The notes: generated from the sequence alone by a model not told the origin. A DNA stretch of 64,000 bases from an uncultured Bacteroidales bacterium (GCA_947168515.1 CAMVMF010000006.1:27966-91965); one strand, 5' to 3'; positions 18,284-27,575 are shown, counted from the stretch's first letter. A program made the numbers and translations.

Positions 18284-20416
18284 TTACTCTTCCTCGTTGG
18301 CGGCTTCTTCGTAGGCCTTGAGGAGGGCCTGCTGGACGTCGGCGGGGACGAGCTCGTAGCTGCTGAAGGTCATGGTGAAGGTGCCACGGCCGCTGGTGAG
18401 GGAACTCAGGGCGGTGCAGTAGCGGTTCATCTCGGCCAAAGGAGCCTTGGCGCGGAGGGTGGTGTATTTGCCCTCGGCATCCATGCCCATGACGATGGCG
18501 CGGCGGCCCTGGAGGTCGGTCATCACACCACCTTGTGCCTCGGTGGGAACGGTGACGGCCACGTCGTAGATAGGCTCTTTAATCTTAGGAGCAGCCAGTT
18601 TGAAGGCTTCGCGGAAGGCGGTACGGCCGGCAATCTTGAAAGCGGTCTCGTTGGAGTCCACGGGGTGCATCTTACCGTCGTAGATGTTAACGACGATGTC
18701 GCGAGCGTAGGAACCGGTCAGAGGACCTTGTTCCATCTTCTCCATGATACCCTTGAGGATGGCAGGCATGAAACGGGCATCAATCGAGCCACCCACGATG
18801 CAGTTGTTGAAGACCAGCTTACCGCCCCACTCCAGAGGATACTCCTGAGTGTCGCGGATGGGGTACTTGGTCTGATTGGGCATGCCGTCGTAGTAGGGTT
18901 CGATGAGCATGTGCACCTCGCCGAACTGACCGCTACCACCGGACTGTTTCTTGTGGCGGTACATGGCTTCGGCACTCTTGGTGATAGTCTCGCGGTAAGG
19001 AATGTTGGGGGCGGTGAAGTTGACGGCCAGCTTGTACTGGTTCTCGAAGTACCACTTCACGGTGTTGAGGTGGAGCTCACCCTGGCAGCCGAGAATGACC
19101 TGACGCAGCTCGCGGCTGTTCTCAAGCGTGAGGCTGCGGTCGTAGGTGACCAAGTCCTTCAGGGCAGCGCCGACCTTCTCGTCGTCGTTGCTGTTGGCAG
19201 CCTTCACGGCCACGGTGTAGATGGGTGCGGGGAACTCAATCTCGCAGACGACGTCGTCGGTGTTCTTAGGAGTGGTGAGCGTATGGTTGATCTTAACGTC
19301 TTTCAGCTTGATGGTGCAGACGATGTCGCCGGCGCAGGCCTTCTCGACACGCTGGCGGTTGTTGCCACTGCACACGAGCACCTGGCTGACACGTTCCTTA
19401 CTCTGGTTGCAGGCGTTAATCACATCCTGGGCTTCGGCCAACTCGCCGTCGTAGATACGGAGATAGGTGATTTCGCCGAGGTTCTTATCTTTGGCACTCT
19501 TGAAAGCGAAAGCCACGGTGGGGTTGGCGCCATCGCACTTCAGCTCTTTGCCGCCTTTGGTCTTCTTGGCATCGGCCACCTCGCAGGGAGCGGGGACGTT
19601 CTGGCAGATGAACTCAAGCAGACGGTTGACACCGAAATTCTCCTTGGCAGAAGTGCAGAGGATGGGGAAGAGGTCGCGTTTGTCGATGGCGAGCTTCAGG
19701 GCCTGGGTGAGTTCCTCGGCAGTGAGGTCGCCGTTCTCGAAGTATTTCTCCATGAGGGCATCGTCGGCAGCAGCAGCTTCCTCAACGAGGGCCATGCGCA
19801 TCTCCTCAGCCTTGTCGGCATATTGCGAGGGAATGTCGGCTTCGGTCATCTTGCCGTCGGTGAAGGTGAACATCTTGTTGGCCACGATATCGATCACCTG
19901 GTTGAATCCGAGACCAGCGTTGGTGGGGAACTGCAGCACGGTGCATTTGCCTCCGAAGTAGTCTTTCAGCTGACTGACGGTGTCGTCGAAATTAGCCTTC
20001 TCGGCATCGAGATGGTTGACGACGAAGAGCATCGGGGTGTCGAGCTTGGCAGCGTAGCGGTTGGCTATCTCGGTGCCGACCTCGACGCCGCTCTGAGCGT
20101 TGACCACGACGACGGCAGCCTCGACCACATTCAGGGCACTGTCGAGCTCACCCTGGAAGTCGGCGAAGCCGGGCACATCAAGGATGTTCACCTTCTTGCC
20201 ACCGAACTCGGTGTACATAAGGGTGTTCTCCACGGAGTAGCCGCGGTCGTGCTCGATGTCGCGATAGTCGCTGATGGTGTTTTTGCTGTCCACGCTGCCA
20301 CGACGGTTGATAAGACCGCCGCAGAAAGCCATGGCTTCGGCCATGGAGGTCTTGCCGCTCTTGGCACCGCCCACGAGGGCGATGTTGCGGATGTCGTTAG
20401 TCTGGTAAATTTTCAT
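18284..20416 (-). CDS. EF-G paralogue (EF-G2 type) with altered GTPase motifs
   Basis: 710 residues with the five-domain EF-G layout. The P-loop is GGAKSGKTS (16-24) instead of AHIDAGKTT. Motif G3 is DVPGFADF (80-87) instead of DTPGHVDF, so the catalytic His is Phe84. G4 is NHLD. This matches the Bacteroidales EF-G2 type; in Bacteroides thetaiotaomicron EF-G2 supports translocation without GTP hydrolysis, accumulates in carbon starvation and is needed for gut colonisation. By homology this gene should maintain slow, cheap translation in starved cells. It is a single gene with an 85-95 base leader. Confidence 0.88.
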   Translation of the reverse strand: MKIYQTNDIRNIALVGGAKSGKTSMAEAMAFCGGLINRRGSVDSKNTISDYRDIEHDRGYSVENTLMYTEFGGKKVNILDVPGFADFQGELDSALNVVEAAVVVVNAQSGVEVGTEIANRYAAKLDTPMLFVVNHLDAEKANFDDTVSQLKDYFGGKCTVLQFPTNAGLGFNQVIDIVANKMFTFTDGKMTEADIPSQYADKAEEMRMALVEEAAAADDALMEKYFENGDLTAEELTQALKLAIDKRDLFPILCTSAKENFGVNRLLEFICQNVPAPCEVADAKKTKGGKELKCDGANPTVAFAFKSAKDKNLGEITYLRIYDGELAEAQDVINACNQSKERVSQVLVCSGNNRQRVEKACAGDIVCTIKLKDVKINHTLTTPKNTDDVVCEIEFPAPIYTVAVKAANSNDDEKVGAALKDLVTYDRSLTLENSRELRQVILGCQGELHLNTVKWYFENQYKLAVNFTAPNIPYRETITKSAEAMYRHKKQSGGSGQFGEVHMLIEPYYDGMPNQTKYPIRDTQEYPLEWGGKLVFNNCIVGGSIDARFMPAILKGIMEKMEQGPLTGSYARDIVVNIYDGKMHPVDSNETAFKIAGRTAFREAFKLAAPKIKEPIYDVAVTVPTEAQGGVMTDLQGRRAIVMGMDAEGKYTTLRAKAPLAEMNRYCTALSSLTSGRGTFTMTFSSYELVPADVQQALLKAYEEAANEEE

Positions 20417-20508
20417 TGTTAAAATATATATTATTATTTTTTTATCTTTCTTACTATAAATAATTTAATATGGAAAACAAGGGTCTTCCATCCCAAATTA
20501 AGGAATGG

Positions 20509-20516
20509 CAAAGATA
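20509..20516 (-). promoter_or_regulatory. -7 element of the EF-G2 gene
   Basis: The reverse strand reads TATCTTTG, 92 bases before the EF-G2 start. The leader is much longer than for neighbouring genes, leaving room for regulation in the untranslated region. Confidence 0.5.
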
Positions 20517-20579
20517 CAAACTTTTTTTGAATTAATAGTTAAGCTGTAAGAATTATTTATCTATGTCGCAAAAAAAACG

Positions 20580-20587
20580 TACTTTTG
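20580..20587 (+). promoter_or_regulatory. -7 element of the flippase gene
   Basis: TACTTTTG lies 34 bases before the flippase ATG, in the divergent gap shared with the EF-G2 promoter. Confidence 0.45.
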
Positions 20588-20621
20588 CACACCAGAAAAA
20601 AGCCTTTAGACACACAAAAAA

Positions 20622-22133
20622 ATGGGCGTAATAGCTAAGCAAAGCATCCGTGGCGCCATCGCCAACTACCTCGGTGTCCTCATTGGAGCCGTCACCACCT
20701 TCTTCGTCGTCACCGACCTCCTCACCCAAGACGAGATCGGCCTCACCCGCGTGATGGTCGATGCCGCCATGCTCTTCGCGGGCCTCGCCCAGCTGGGCAC
20801 CAATGCCTCCATCCTCAAATTCTACCCACGCTTCAAAGACCCCCACAGCCGCGACCATGGCTTCTTCGGATGGACCCTCATCCTTCCCTTCGTGGGGTTC
20901 CTCATCATCGCCTCCCTCTTCTTTATTTTCAAAGAAAGCATCATCGGCTTTTATGCCGAAAAGTCGCCCTTGCTGGTCGACTATGCCTATCTGGTACTCC
21001 CCCTCACCTTCTTCACCCTCTACATGACGGTTTTCGAAACCAATGCCAGCGTGCTGCTGCACATAGCCTTGCCCAAGTTCGTGCGCGAGGTGGTCATCCG
21101 GCTCCTCAACCTGGCCGCCTACCTTCTCTACGGCCACCGCCTCATCTCGCTCGACCTCTTCGTCATCCTTTTCTGCTCATCCTATGCCGTGGCCACGGTC
21201 ATCAACTTCTGCTACCTGCTCACCCTCCGCCGCATCAGCTTCAAGCCCGACTGGAAATTTGTCGACAAGCGACTTTTCAAAGAGGTGGGGGCCTACACCC
21301 TCATCATGACCGCCGCCGTACTGGCCGGCAATGTCAAGCTGTTCAACACCATCTTCTTAGCCCACCAAACCCTGGCCCTTGCCGGCATCTACACCATTGC
21401 CAACTACATAGCCAACGTTATCGAAATCCCCTACCGCTCCCTCGGTGCCATCTCCAGCCCCGTCATCTCACAGGCCGTAGCCTGTGGCGACTTCAGGGAA
21501 GTCAACCGCCTGGGGCAGCAGGTGTCGCTCCACCAGATGCTCGTTGCCAGCATGCTGCTCTTCTTCATCTGGATCAACCTCGAACCCCTCTTCGCCGTCA
21601 TCCCCAACGGCCAGGAGTACGTCTCCGGCACCCCCGTGGTGCTCTTTCTCGGCCTGGCCAACATCCTCAATTCCACCTTCAGCATCGCCACTAACATCCT
21701 CAATTTCTCCAAACAGTACGCCTTCTCGCTGCTGTTCATCGCCCTGCTCACAGCCTCAGCCATCCTGCTCAACATCTGGCTCATTCCGCGCTGGAGCCTC
21801 ACCGGATCGGCCTGTGCCACCCTCTTCGCCTACATGCTCTACTTTGTCCCCCTGCTCACCTTTCTTTGGCGGCGTCTCAGGGTCTCTCTCTTCTCCCAAA
21901 AGCAGCTGTGGGTGGTGCTTTTCGCCCTGGTGCTCTTCGGCCTCAACGCCGTGTGGGAGTGGGTCTTGTCGCCACTCTTTGCACATCTGGGCAGCGGACT
22001 CCTCCCCTTCCTTGTCCAGGCCCTGGTGCGCACCCTCGTCTTCGCGGTCCTCGTCATTGTCGTCATCCGCCGTCTCCACATATCGCCCGAGGTTGATGCC
22101 CTCCTAGCCAAAATCCGCCTTTCGAGGCATTAG
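20622..22133 (+). CDS. Oligosaccharide/polysaccharide flippase (MOP superfamily)
   Basis: 503 residues with about 12-14 hydrophobic segments and the N-terminal pattern IAKQSIRGAIANYLGVLIGAVT typical of Wzx/RfbX-like flippases. No soluble domain is present. Such proteins move lipid-linked sugar chains across the inner membrane for surface polysaccharide assembly. No glycosyltransferase genes are adjacent, so the substrate is unknown. Codon use is very C-rich at third positions, more so than the minus-strand genes nearby. Confidence 0.83.
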   Translation: MGVIAKQSIRGAIANYLGVLIGAVTTFFVVTDLLTQDEIGLTRVMVDAAMLFAGLAQLGTNASILKFYPRFKDPHSRDHGFFGWTLILPFVGFLIIASLFFIFKESIIGFYAEKSPLLVDYAYLVLPLTFFTLYMTVFETNASVLLHIALPKFVREVVIRLLNLAAYLLYGHRLISLDLFVILFCSSYAVATVINFCYLLTLRRISFKPDWKFVDKRLFKEVGAYTLIMTAAVLAGNVKLFNTIFLAHQTLALAGIYTIANYIANVIEIPYRSLGAISSPVISQAVACGDFREVNRLGQQVSLHQMLVASMLLFFIWINLEPLFAVIPNGQEYVSGTPVVLFLGLANILNSTFSIATNILNFSKQYAFSLLFIALLTASAILLNIWLIPRWSLTGSACATLFAYMLYFVPLLTFLWRRLRVSLFSQKQLWVVLFALVLFGLNAVWEWVLSPLFAHLGSGLLPFLVQALVRTLVFAVLVIVVIRRLHISPEVDALLAKIRLSRH

Positions 22134-22270
22134 ACCTTCACAACACCTATTTGTCTGATAAAGGAATCTTAAACCTTGGTTGACATGTTGTCATAAGTCA
22201 ATCCTAATAGACTTTCGCAGTATAGCCTCAACCCTACCGTTTGTCGTCGGAGAAGGATTCCTATAGCAAC

Positions 22271-22306
22271 AAAAAGGCTGCTGCAGTTTAGAATCGTGCA
22301 ACAGCC
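22271..22306 (-). terminator. Terminator after the GIN/barrel gene
   Basis: On the reverse strand GGCTGTTGCA and TGCAGCAGCC form a near-perfect stem followed by TTTTT, 60 bases past the stop at 22367. Confidence 0.65.
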
Positions 22307-22366
22307 ACTGAAAAGTACTAATTATTTCGTCCTAGATTGTGGAGGACACCCTCCAGACCAAAGCCG

Positions 22367-23746
22367 TCAATCATCGCCCAAAGAAAGGGCCAGACCCAGT
22401 TTGATGGGATAGACGGCCTGGTCCATACCGGTGTTGACGGGGAGCGTAGCCACCTGCAGGAAGGCATATATATTCTCCCAACCAATACTCAGGCGAGCAT
22501 CCAAACGGAAGGGATTCAGCATTTTGGACAAATTATCCTTGTCGTTATAGGTACCGTTGGGGTACTCTGCCTTATGCTTCAAACCCGTATGTTTTCCATT
22601 GTAGTTCAGTCCTGGAATGGCAGCCAGACCGATGAAGAAATCACTGTTGCCAGGTTCCCAGCGCACCATCAGAGGCAGCGTAATGTAGCGCGCCGTCAAT
22701 TTGGTGCTCCATGTTCCACCGTCGTGGGGGTCTGAGGCGACAAAGGTCTGCATCGTGCCAGTGATGTCGTCGGCCACCGCCACATAGTCATCACTAAACT
22801 TATACACATCGGAGCCATAACCCAAGCCCACGCCCAAACGCCAATGGTTGTTGACGAAGGGGTAATAGACAGCCTCTAGCTGGTAGGAGGAGAACGTAGT
22901 GTTGAGGGCGTAACCGTCCTGCATACGCATCAGACCGTTGAAAGGAGTTGTGCCCCAGTTGTGGAATCCCCACAGGAAGTCGAACCTGAAGTCGCTGCTA
23001 TAGGAGTTGACCTTCTGCTTCAAACGGGATGACTTATTGTCGGTAATCAGCTTGTCGATGGTGCTCTCATCTTCTCCGTCCTGAATGATGGCCGAGAACT
23101 CGGTTTGTTCCATTTGGCATGAGGCCACATCTACCCGACCATGGTCATTTTCGGTCGAAACTAGTTTGTTGCCCTTGCAGAAAGCCACACTAATATTGGC
23201 ATAATCGTCGGCCCGAAGCCCTATTTCGTCCAGCACACAAGGGGTCTGCATCGTGACTGTAGAATAGTCTTCTGCCTTAAGCACGATATGCCGTGCACGG
23301 AGAGTGTCGATGCCGGGGAGTGCTGCAACGTTCACCTTGCTATAGTCTTCTGCCCAGACTGACATCTTGACCATGTTGGCCGGGCAGAGCAGGTCCACCT
23401 GGGCATAGTCCTCGGTGCTAATCTTGGTGGAGGCCTCCATGAGCAGGTGCAGGCGCAGTCTGGGGCATCCCGGAGGGGTGTTCAGTTTCAAACGGTAGTT
23501 ATAACGGTTTTCGCCAGTCTCATAGGTCATTCCTTTGGGCCTTTCGCTGATGGAAGGGTCGCAATACTCCAGGTATTCCACCGAGTCGTTCACTATCTCC
23601 ACCTTGCAATAACCTGAGAACTGCACAATATCCAGTTTTTGGCTGAAATGAATGCGGAACGCCTTCAGCGTGTCGTCGCTGCCCGTATTGGCATGCACCG
23701 TGGTGGCCATCAGCAGGGCTGCCAGTAAGAAAAGTTTTGTCTTCAT
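22367..23746 (-). CDS. Outer-membrane beta-barrel protein with GIN-like (DUF2807) domain
   Basis: 459 residues with a signal peptide (MKTKLFLLAALLMATTVHA). The first half is a repetitive beta-solenoid of the GIN/DUF2807 adhesin-head kind, with recurring units such as TEDYAQVDLL, AEDYSKVNVA, AEDYSTVTM and ADDYANISVA. The C-terminal 200 residues alternate hydrophobic and polar like an outer-membrane barrel. It follows the ECF sigma and anti-sigma genes after 30 bases, so it is probably part of the regulon output or the sensed envelope structure. Confidence 0.7.
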   Translation of the reverse strand: MKTKLFLLAALLMATTVHANTGSDDTLKAFRIHFSQKLDIVQFSGYCKVEIVNDSVEYLEYCDPSISERPKGMTYETGENRYNYRLKLNTPPGCPRLRLHLLMEASTKISTEDYAQVDLLCPANMVKMSVWAEDYSKVNVAALPGIDTLRARHIVLKAEDYSTVTMQTPCVLDEIGLRADDYANISVAFCKGNKLVSTENDHGRVDVASCQMEQTEFSAIIQDGEDESTIDKLITDNKSSRLKQKVNSYSSDFRFDFLWGFHNWGTTPFNGLMRMQDGYALNTTFSSYQLEAVYYPFVNNHWRLGVGLGYGSDVYKFSDDYVAVADDITGTMQTFVASDPHDGGTWSTKLTARYITLPLMVRWEPGNSDFFIGLAAIPGLNYNGKHTGLKHKAEYPNGTYNDKDNLSKMLNPFRLDARLSIGWENIYAFLQVATLPVNTGMDQAVYPIKLGLALSLGDD

Positions 23747-23776
23747 AACTATAAATTTATAATATAATAATCAAAA

Positions 23777-24562
23777 TCAATTGTTCACCATTGCCAGCAG
23801 TTCGCCGCGGGTTTCGGCGTAGGACTTGTAGGCATAGTCGCGTATGGTGTTGGAAACACGACTGCGCAAGTTGCGGTAACGGTCTTTCAGACTAGGGGTG
23901 TCGACGGGCTCGGCCTGCACCACTTCTGTTTCAGGAAACATCATTACGTCGATATATTCTATCACCAACGTGTCCTTTTCGGCCTCTGTGGGTTGCGGGT
24001 CGGCCTGTGCCAAGAGTTCGGGCGCTTCCACAACGGTTTGGGACGGCATATCTTCCTGCTGAGGGACCGAAACCACGGGCAAGGCAGCCTCTGCCTGAGG
24101 GGCGGCAACAGCTGCCGGCTGCGCCTTGGCATAGGCAAGGGTTGGCTGGGCTGCAGTCTCCCCTGCCGAATGGCGGATGGTTTCTTCCACCATTTCAACG
24201 TCGGGCCGAATCGTGTCAACAGGCTGCTGCTGGGCCAACAAGGGTGCTGACCCTGCCACTCCGTCAGACTGCGAAGGCCAAAACAGCCACACCCCGCCCA
24301 TGAGCACTGCCGCCACCGAGGCAGCAGCAGCCCAACGCCACAACGGTTGCACACGGGCCGGATGGTGCATAAGGCCATTCTTATCGGGGTAGGGCAACGG
24401 CGGCTCGGAAATTTTGAGCTGAGGGTCGTAGAGGGCCAGCTCTTCGGCCAGCTGGGGGTGCTGGGCGACAAAGTCTTCCACGGCGGCCCGCTCCTGGGCG
24501 TTCAGCTCGCCTTCGGCATAGCGGTAGAAGTACAGCTCGTAGTTGTCAGTTGTTATTGTCAT
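23777..24562 (-). CDS. Putative anti-sigma factor, single membrane span
   Basis: 261 residues. The N-terminal 65 or so (YELYFYRYAEGELNAQERAA) form the small helical domain that binds ECF sigma factors. One membrane segment follows at about 73-95 (RWAAAASVAAVLMGGVWLFW), then a Pro/Ala/Gln-rich periplasmic part and a basic C-terminus. The start overlaps the sigma gene stop by 17 bases, which fits a coupled sigma/anti-sigma pair. No zinc-binding HxxxCxxC motif is visible. Confidence 0.72.
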   Translation of the reverse strand: MTITTDNYELYFYRYAEGELNAQERAAVEDFVAQHPQLAEELALYDPQLKISEPPLPYPDKNGLMHHPARVQPLWRWAAAASVAAVLMGGVWLFWPSQSDGVAGSAPLLAQQQPVDTIRPDVEMVEETIRHSAGETAAQPTLAYAKAQPAAVAAPQAEAALPVVSVPQQEDMPSQTVVEAPELLAQADPQPTEAEKDTLVIEYIDVMMFPETEVVQAEPVDTPSLKDRYRNLRSRVSNTIRDYAYKSYAETRGELLAMVNN

Positions 24563-25040
24563 AGCCTAAAGCAATTAAGGTTTTCTTTAATGATACGCGG
24601 GCACGGAAAAGGTAGACCGACACTTGGGTCTCGCTCAGCGACAGTATTTCGGCAATCTCCTTGCAGCTGTAGCCTTCCACGTCCTTCAGCTCCACTGCGG
24701 CCCGCTGCACCTGAGGGAGCCTTTCCAGGGCTTTGCGCAAAGCCTCTTTCAGGTCAAAGCCCTCGTCGGGGGCCACTAGCAAAGGGGGAACCAATTGCTG
24801 AGCGGTCTGTTGGTGTACCCGGCTGTGCCTGTGCTGACTCATCAGGTGGTTGTGGACCACCGTCAGCAGGAAAGACTTGCCCTTCTCCGCCGGCACTTTC
24901 TCACGTCTCTCCCACAGCGATGCATAGGCCTCCTGCACAGCGTCTTTCGACAGCTCCTCGCCACCTCCGCAGCGGACCGCAAAGCGGTAAACATCATCGG
25001 CCCATAGCCTCACACCGTTGTTGTATTCCTTTTGAGTCAT
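24546..25040 (-). CDS. ECF RNA polymerase sigma factor
   Basis: 164 residues. Region 2 is DDVYRFAVRCGGGEELSKDAVQEAY with WERREK. Region 4 is ALERLPQVQRAAVELKDVEG, then YSCKEIAEILSLSETQVSVYLFRAR. This is the ECF (sigma-70 family) two-domain form. It begins an operon with the anti-sigma and the GIN/barrel genes and probably responds to envelope conditions. Promoter preference cannot be told from sequence. Confidence 0.88.
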   Translation of the reverse strand: MTQKEYNNGVRLWADDVYRFAVRCGGGEELSKDAVQEAYASLWERREKVPAEKGKSFLLTVVHNHLMSQHRHSRVHQQTAQQLVPPLLVAPDEGFDLKEALRKALERLPQVQRAAVELKDVEGYSCKEIAEILSLSETQVSVYLFRARVSLKKTLIALGYDNNN

Positions 25041-25183
25041 TTTTCACAATCTTGCTATATAAACGCGCAACAGCCCAAAATACTACACCCATCTCAAAAA
25101 AAAACGCAACTCCAACATTTTCAATAGTCAGAGCGCGTCGTTGTGGCCGACAATGTGCAATTGAAAACCAATTAGGCATCGGC

Positions 25184-25573
25184 TCAGCCCAGGAACAAGG
25201 CCACAATTTTAGGCAGGAAGATGATGACGCCCACCACGGCGGCACTGATGGCGCATACCAGCACTGCGCCTGCACCCAAATCCTTGATGTCTCGTTTGCG
25301 GTCGTCGCGCTCGGCCTTGATAAAGTCGGCAGTGCGCTCCAACGCCGAGTTGACCACCTCTGCCGAAATAACCATGCCTATGACGATGGCCACCGCCATC
25401 CACTCCACCAAGGAGAGACCCAACAAGGCCCCGGCAATGATGACGCAAACCGCAGCAACACCATGTATCCACATATTGTGCTCCTCCCTAAAGGCAAGCT
25501 TCAGTCCCGCAAAGGCGTAGCCGAAACTCTTGATCCGTTTTTTGATGGAAAATTTCTCGTGGTTCATATTCAT
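25184..25573 (-). CDS. Diacylglycerol (or undecaprenol) kinase, DgkA family
   Basis: I start at the Met of MNMNHEKFSIKKR (129 residues); the longer frame runs backwards through the DUF1963 gene. Three membrane helices and the family active-site blocks are present: LAFREEHNMWIH, and EVVNSALERTADFI with the catalytic Glu and Asn. Members phosphorylate diacylglycerol or undecaprenol at the inner membrane. The start lies 4 bases after the stop of the DUF1963 gene on the same strand. Confidence 0.88.
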   Translation of the reverse strand: MNMNHEKFSIKKRIKSFGYAFAGLKLAFREEHNMWIHGVAAVCVIIAGALLGLSLVEWMAVAIVIGMVISAEVVNSALERTADFIKAERDDRKRDIKDLGAGAVLVCAISAAVVGVIIFLPKIVALFLG

Positions 25574-25577
25574 AGTT

Positions 25578-26711
25578 TTAGTAACACTGTTCATCGAAAT
25601 AGACCTTGCTGAAATCGCGACGGCGCAAGTCGGCGGAACTGACGAACAAACGCGCAGAGCCGCAGTCGCCCCAAATGGTGCGCCAATGGCCGCCTTCCGG
25701 TGCCTCGATGGTGGGAATCTGTAGCAGCAGGGTGTCATATGGGCTGCCCTCCGGTCGAAAATCCACTTGCTCGAATGCCGGAAAGCCCAACATCTGGAAA
25801 CTCTCTTCGGAGGGACCCTGATACATGGGATTGTCCCCCACCACCAGCGAGTCATCCACCTCCATACGTTGCTCTTCCGGCATTGTCCTCCTCAGATAGT
25901 CGTCATAGTAGGGCGAGTCCAACTCGTCGCCATACAGCTTCTTCACCGCCTCGGCAAACAACCCATCAAAGTCTTTGCACGTATGGTTGATGCACGACAA
26001 GGCTGCCTCAGCCCTTAGCCCATATTCACCCAACACGGGCGCATACTCCAAATCCTCGCAGCGGGGATAATGCCGCAACTCCTTCTCGTCCACACTTCTG
26101 TCTACCTGCTCATGATACACCACGCGGCAGTTGGCCTGGGAGGTGGGATTGTCGAAGTCGAAACCATAGCCACTTTCCACCACCTCGGGGTCTGACGAGA
26201 TAAATAGTTGCAGCAGACCCTCCTGGGGCAGCAGACCCACATGAGGGCATTGTCCGAAATTCACCTGCACCACCATAGCCATTGGCCGGCCCTTAGCATC
26301 TGTTGGATAAGGCTCTGCGGAGTTCCAGTAGGGCGTACCGCCCAATTTAGAGCTGTAAACCGATGGCTTCAGTTCTGGGTCAATGACAAATTTCAGACAA
26401 GGGCGCGGAGGGCATTGTAGGTTGATTTCCTCGGCAATGGCATCGGCTTTCGAGGTCATGGCTTCTATCTCGCCGGGCTTAGGGATACAAGTCGGCCTGC
26501 CACTCTGCCTCAGTTGCTCCTGCAATTCATTGGTCGCCTTGCGCAATCGCAATAGCCCAATCAGCACGGCGCCCTTGCTGCCGACAAACAAAACAGCCAA
26601 CACGGCAAAGGCCGTCCACCTGCCTCTGACCAACCCCAATACCAATGCCGCCACAAGCAGCACCCCCCACAGGATGTTGCGGACAAGACTGACCTGTTTT
26701 TCTTTTTCCAT
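25578..26711 (-). CDS. DUF1963 (YwqG-like) protein with N-terminal membrane anchor
   Basis: 377 residues. Two hydrophobic segments near the N-terminus (about 10-30 and 33-55) anchor a cytoplasmic DUF1963 domain recognisable from SKLGGTPYWNSAEPYP, MAMVVQVNFGQCP, GLLQLFIS and the closing WGDCGSARLFV. The family has no known biochemical role. It is the first gene of a pair with dgkA (4-base gap). Confidence 0.78.
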   Translation of the reverse strand: MEKEKQVSLVRNILWGVLLVAALVLGLVRGRWTAFAVLAVLFVGSKGAVLIGLLRLRKATNELQEQLRQSGRPTCIPKPGEIEAMTSKADAIAEEINLQCPPRPCLKFVIDPELKPSVYSSKLGGTPYWNSAEPYPTDAKGRPMAMVVQVNFGQCPHVGLLPQEGLLQLFISSDPEVVESGYGFDFDNPTSQANCRVVYHEQVDRSVDEKELRHYPRCEDLEYAPVLGEYGLRAEAALSCINHTCKDFDGLFAEAVKKLYGDELDSPYYDDYLRRTMPEEQRMEVDDSLVVGDNPMYQGPSEESFQMLGFPAFEQVDFRPEGSPYDTLLLQIPTIEAPEGGHWRTIWGDCGSARLFVSSADLRRRDFSKVYFDEQCY

Positions 26712-26825
26712 AGTGTAAAACGTTATTTGTCTTTGGATAACGTCGTTCCTCTCTTTTTATTGCCCCGCCGGCAACATACCCCCCATCTGCTGATTGCAAA
26801 TCCTTAAACTCAATGGATCCAAATT
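26712..26825. other. Start of a 1.2-kb gene-free region
   Basis: Between the DUF1963 gene and the riboswitch-controlled gene no coding frame is convincing. This first part shows no recognisable motif. The 43-bp tandem repeat, an IS30-type end and the cobalamin riboswitch follow. Confidence 0.5.
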
Positions 26826-26997
26826 GTAGACCCAGACCAACGGCACGCACCCAAACATCCTCTAGGTCAGAGACCCAGACCAGCGGCACACAACCGAACA
26901 TCCGCCAGGTCAGAAATCCAAACCAGCGGCACGCAGCCACACATCCGCCAGGTCAGAAACCCAGACCAGCGGCACGCTCCCAAACATCCGCCAGGTC
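26826..26997. repeat. Four tandem copies of a 43-bp unit
   Basis: Copies occupy 26826-26868, 26869-26911, 26912-26954 and 26955-26997. The shared core is CCAGACCAGCGGCACGC, then CATCCGCCAGGTC. Units differ by a few bases each, with copy 1 the most diverged. The unit length is not a multiple of three and there are no spacers, so it is neither a protein repeat nor a CRISPR. Confidence 0.9.
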
Positions 26998-27110
26998 GGG
27001 TACTGTTGATGGACCAAGGGCTAGGCGGTGGCAACGAGCCGTGCTGTCGAAGACTATCCGGCGGGTGGGGTCGATGCCTGCACCGAAGGTGTAGGACACA
27101 TTGTTTAGTG

Positions 27111-27154
27111 TTCTTTTTCTTCTACTCAGTGTTGCACTTGTAACTGGAATTTAG
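27111..27154 (-). mobile_element. Solitary IS30-type element end
   Basis: 34 bases (27121-27154) match the reverse complement of the left end of the IS30 element at 57854-57887 with a single mismatch. A further 10 or so bases of T-rich sequence are similar. The right end and transposase are absent, so this is a remnant or a former insertion site. Confidence 0.6.
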
Positions 27155-27567
27155 GATCATCAGCATTGTGGAGATGCCCCTCCCGCGTTACCCATCTACT
27201 TCTACAGCAACCTTTAAAAACCCCGAATAGGGTAATCGGATATAGCCGCAGACCTCGCCTACAGAAAACCAGCAAGATACACTCATACCCAATTGGAGAA
27301 AAACATAAAAAGGACACTTTTTGACACTCACTTTACAAGATATTTTAGATTACATCTATTATACCGTAACAAGTATAAGTAAACAGGATTATAATCATAA
27401 TTGAAACCTAATACAAACATAATATAAATAGCGAAGGGAGGTCGAAGCATTGCAAGAACGAAAAATTTGGCCCAAAGGGCACATCTTTGCTGAAAATTTT
27501 GGTCAAGCCACACTCTTTCTGAAATGAAATTATAGTATTATTTTTTCAATATGTGACATATATTTTG
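27155..27567. other. AT-rich gap before the riboswitch
   Basis: About 410 bases with no convincing open frame or hairpin; the sequence becomes strongly AT-rich toward the promoter at 27568. Confidence 0.5.
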
Positions 27568-27575
27568 TAATTTTG
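27568..27575 (+). promoter_or_regulatory. -7 element ahead of the cobalamin riboswitch
   Basis: TAATTTTG fits TAnnTTTG and lies about 10 bases before the first riboswitch helix. Confidence 0.45.

Noticed and set aside
18236..20422. 728-codon open frame antisense to the EF-G2 gene
   Set aside because: It mirrors the EF-G2 gene; its composition (Val, Gly, His, Leu runs) is typical of antisense frames in GC-rich genes and no family fits.
24347..25612. 421-codon plus frame across sigma, anti-sigma and dgkA
   Set aside because: Covers several real minus-strand genes and the intergenic gap; composition is not protein-like.
26527..26940. Minus frame through the 43-bp repeats
   Set aside because: The unit is not a multiple of three and the frame overlaps the DUF1963 gene start.
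26826..26997. 43-bp repeats as a CRISPR array
   Set aside because: Units are directly adjacent with no spacers, and no cas genes are present.
27126..27317. 63-codon minus frame at the lone IS30 end
   Set aside because: No resemblance to a transposase; it only overlaps the element end.
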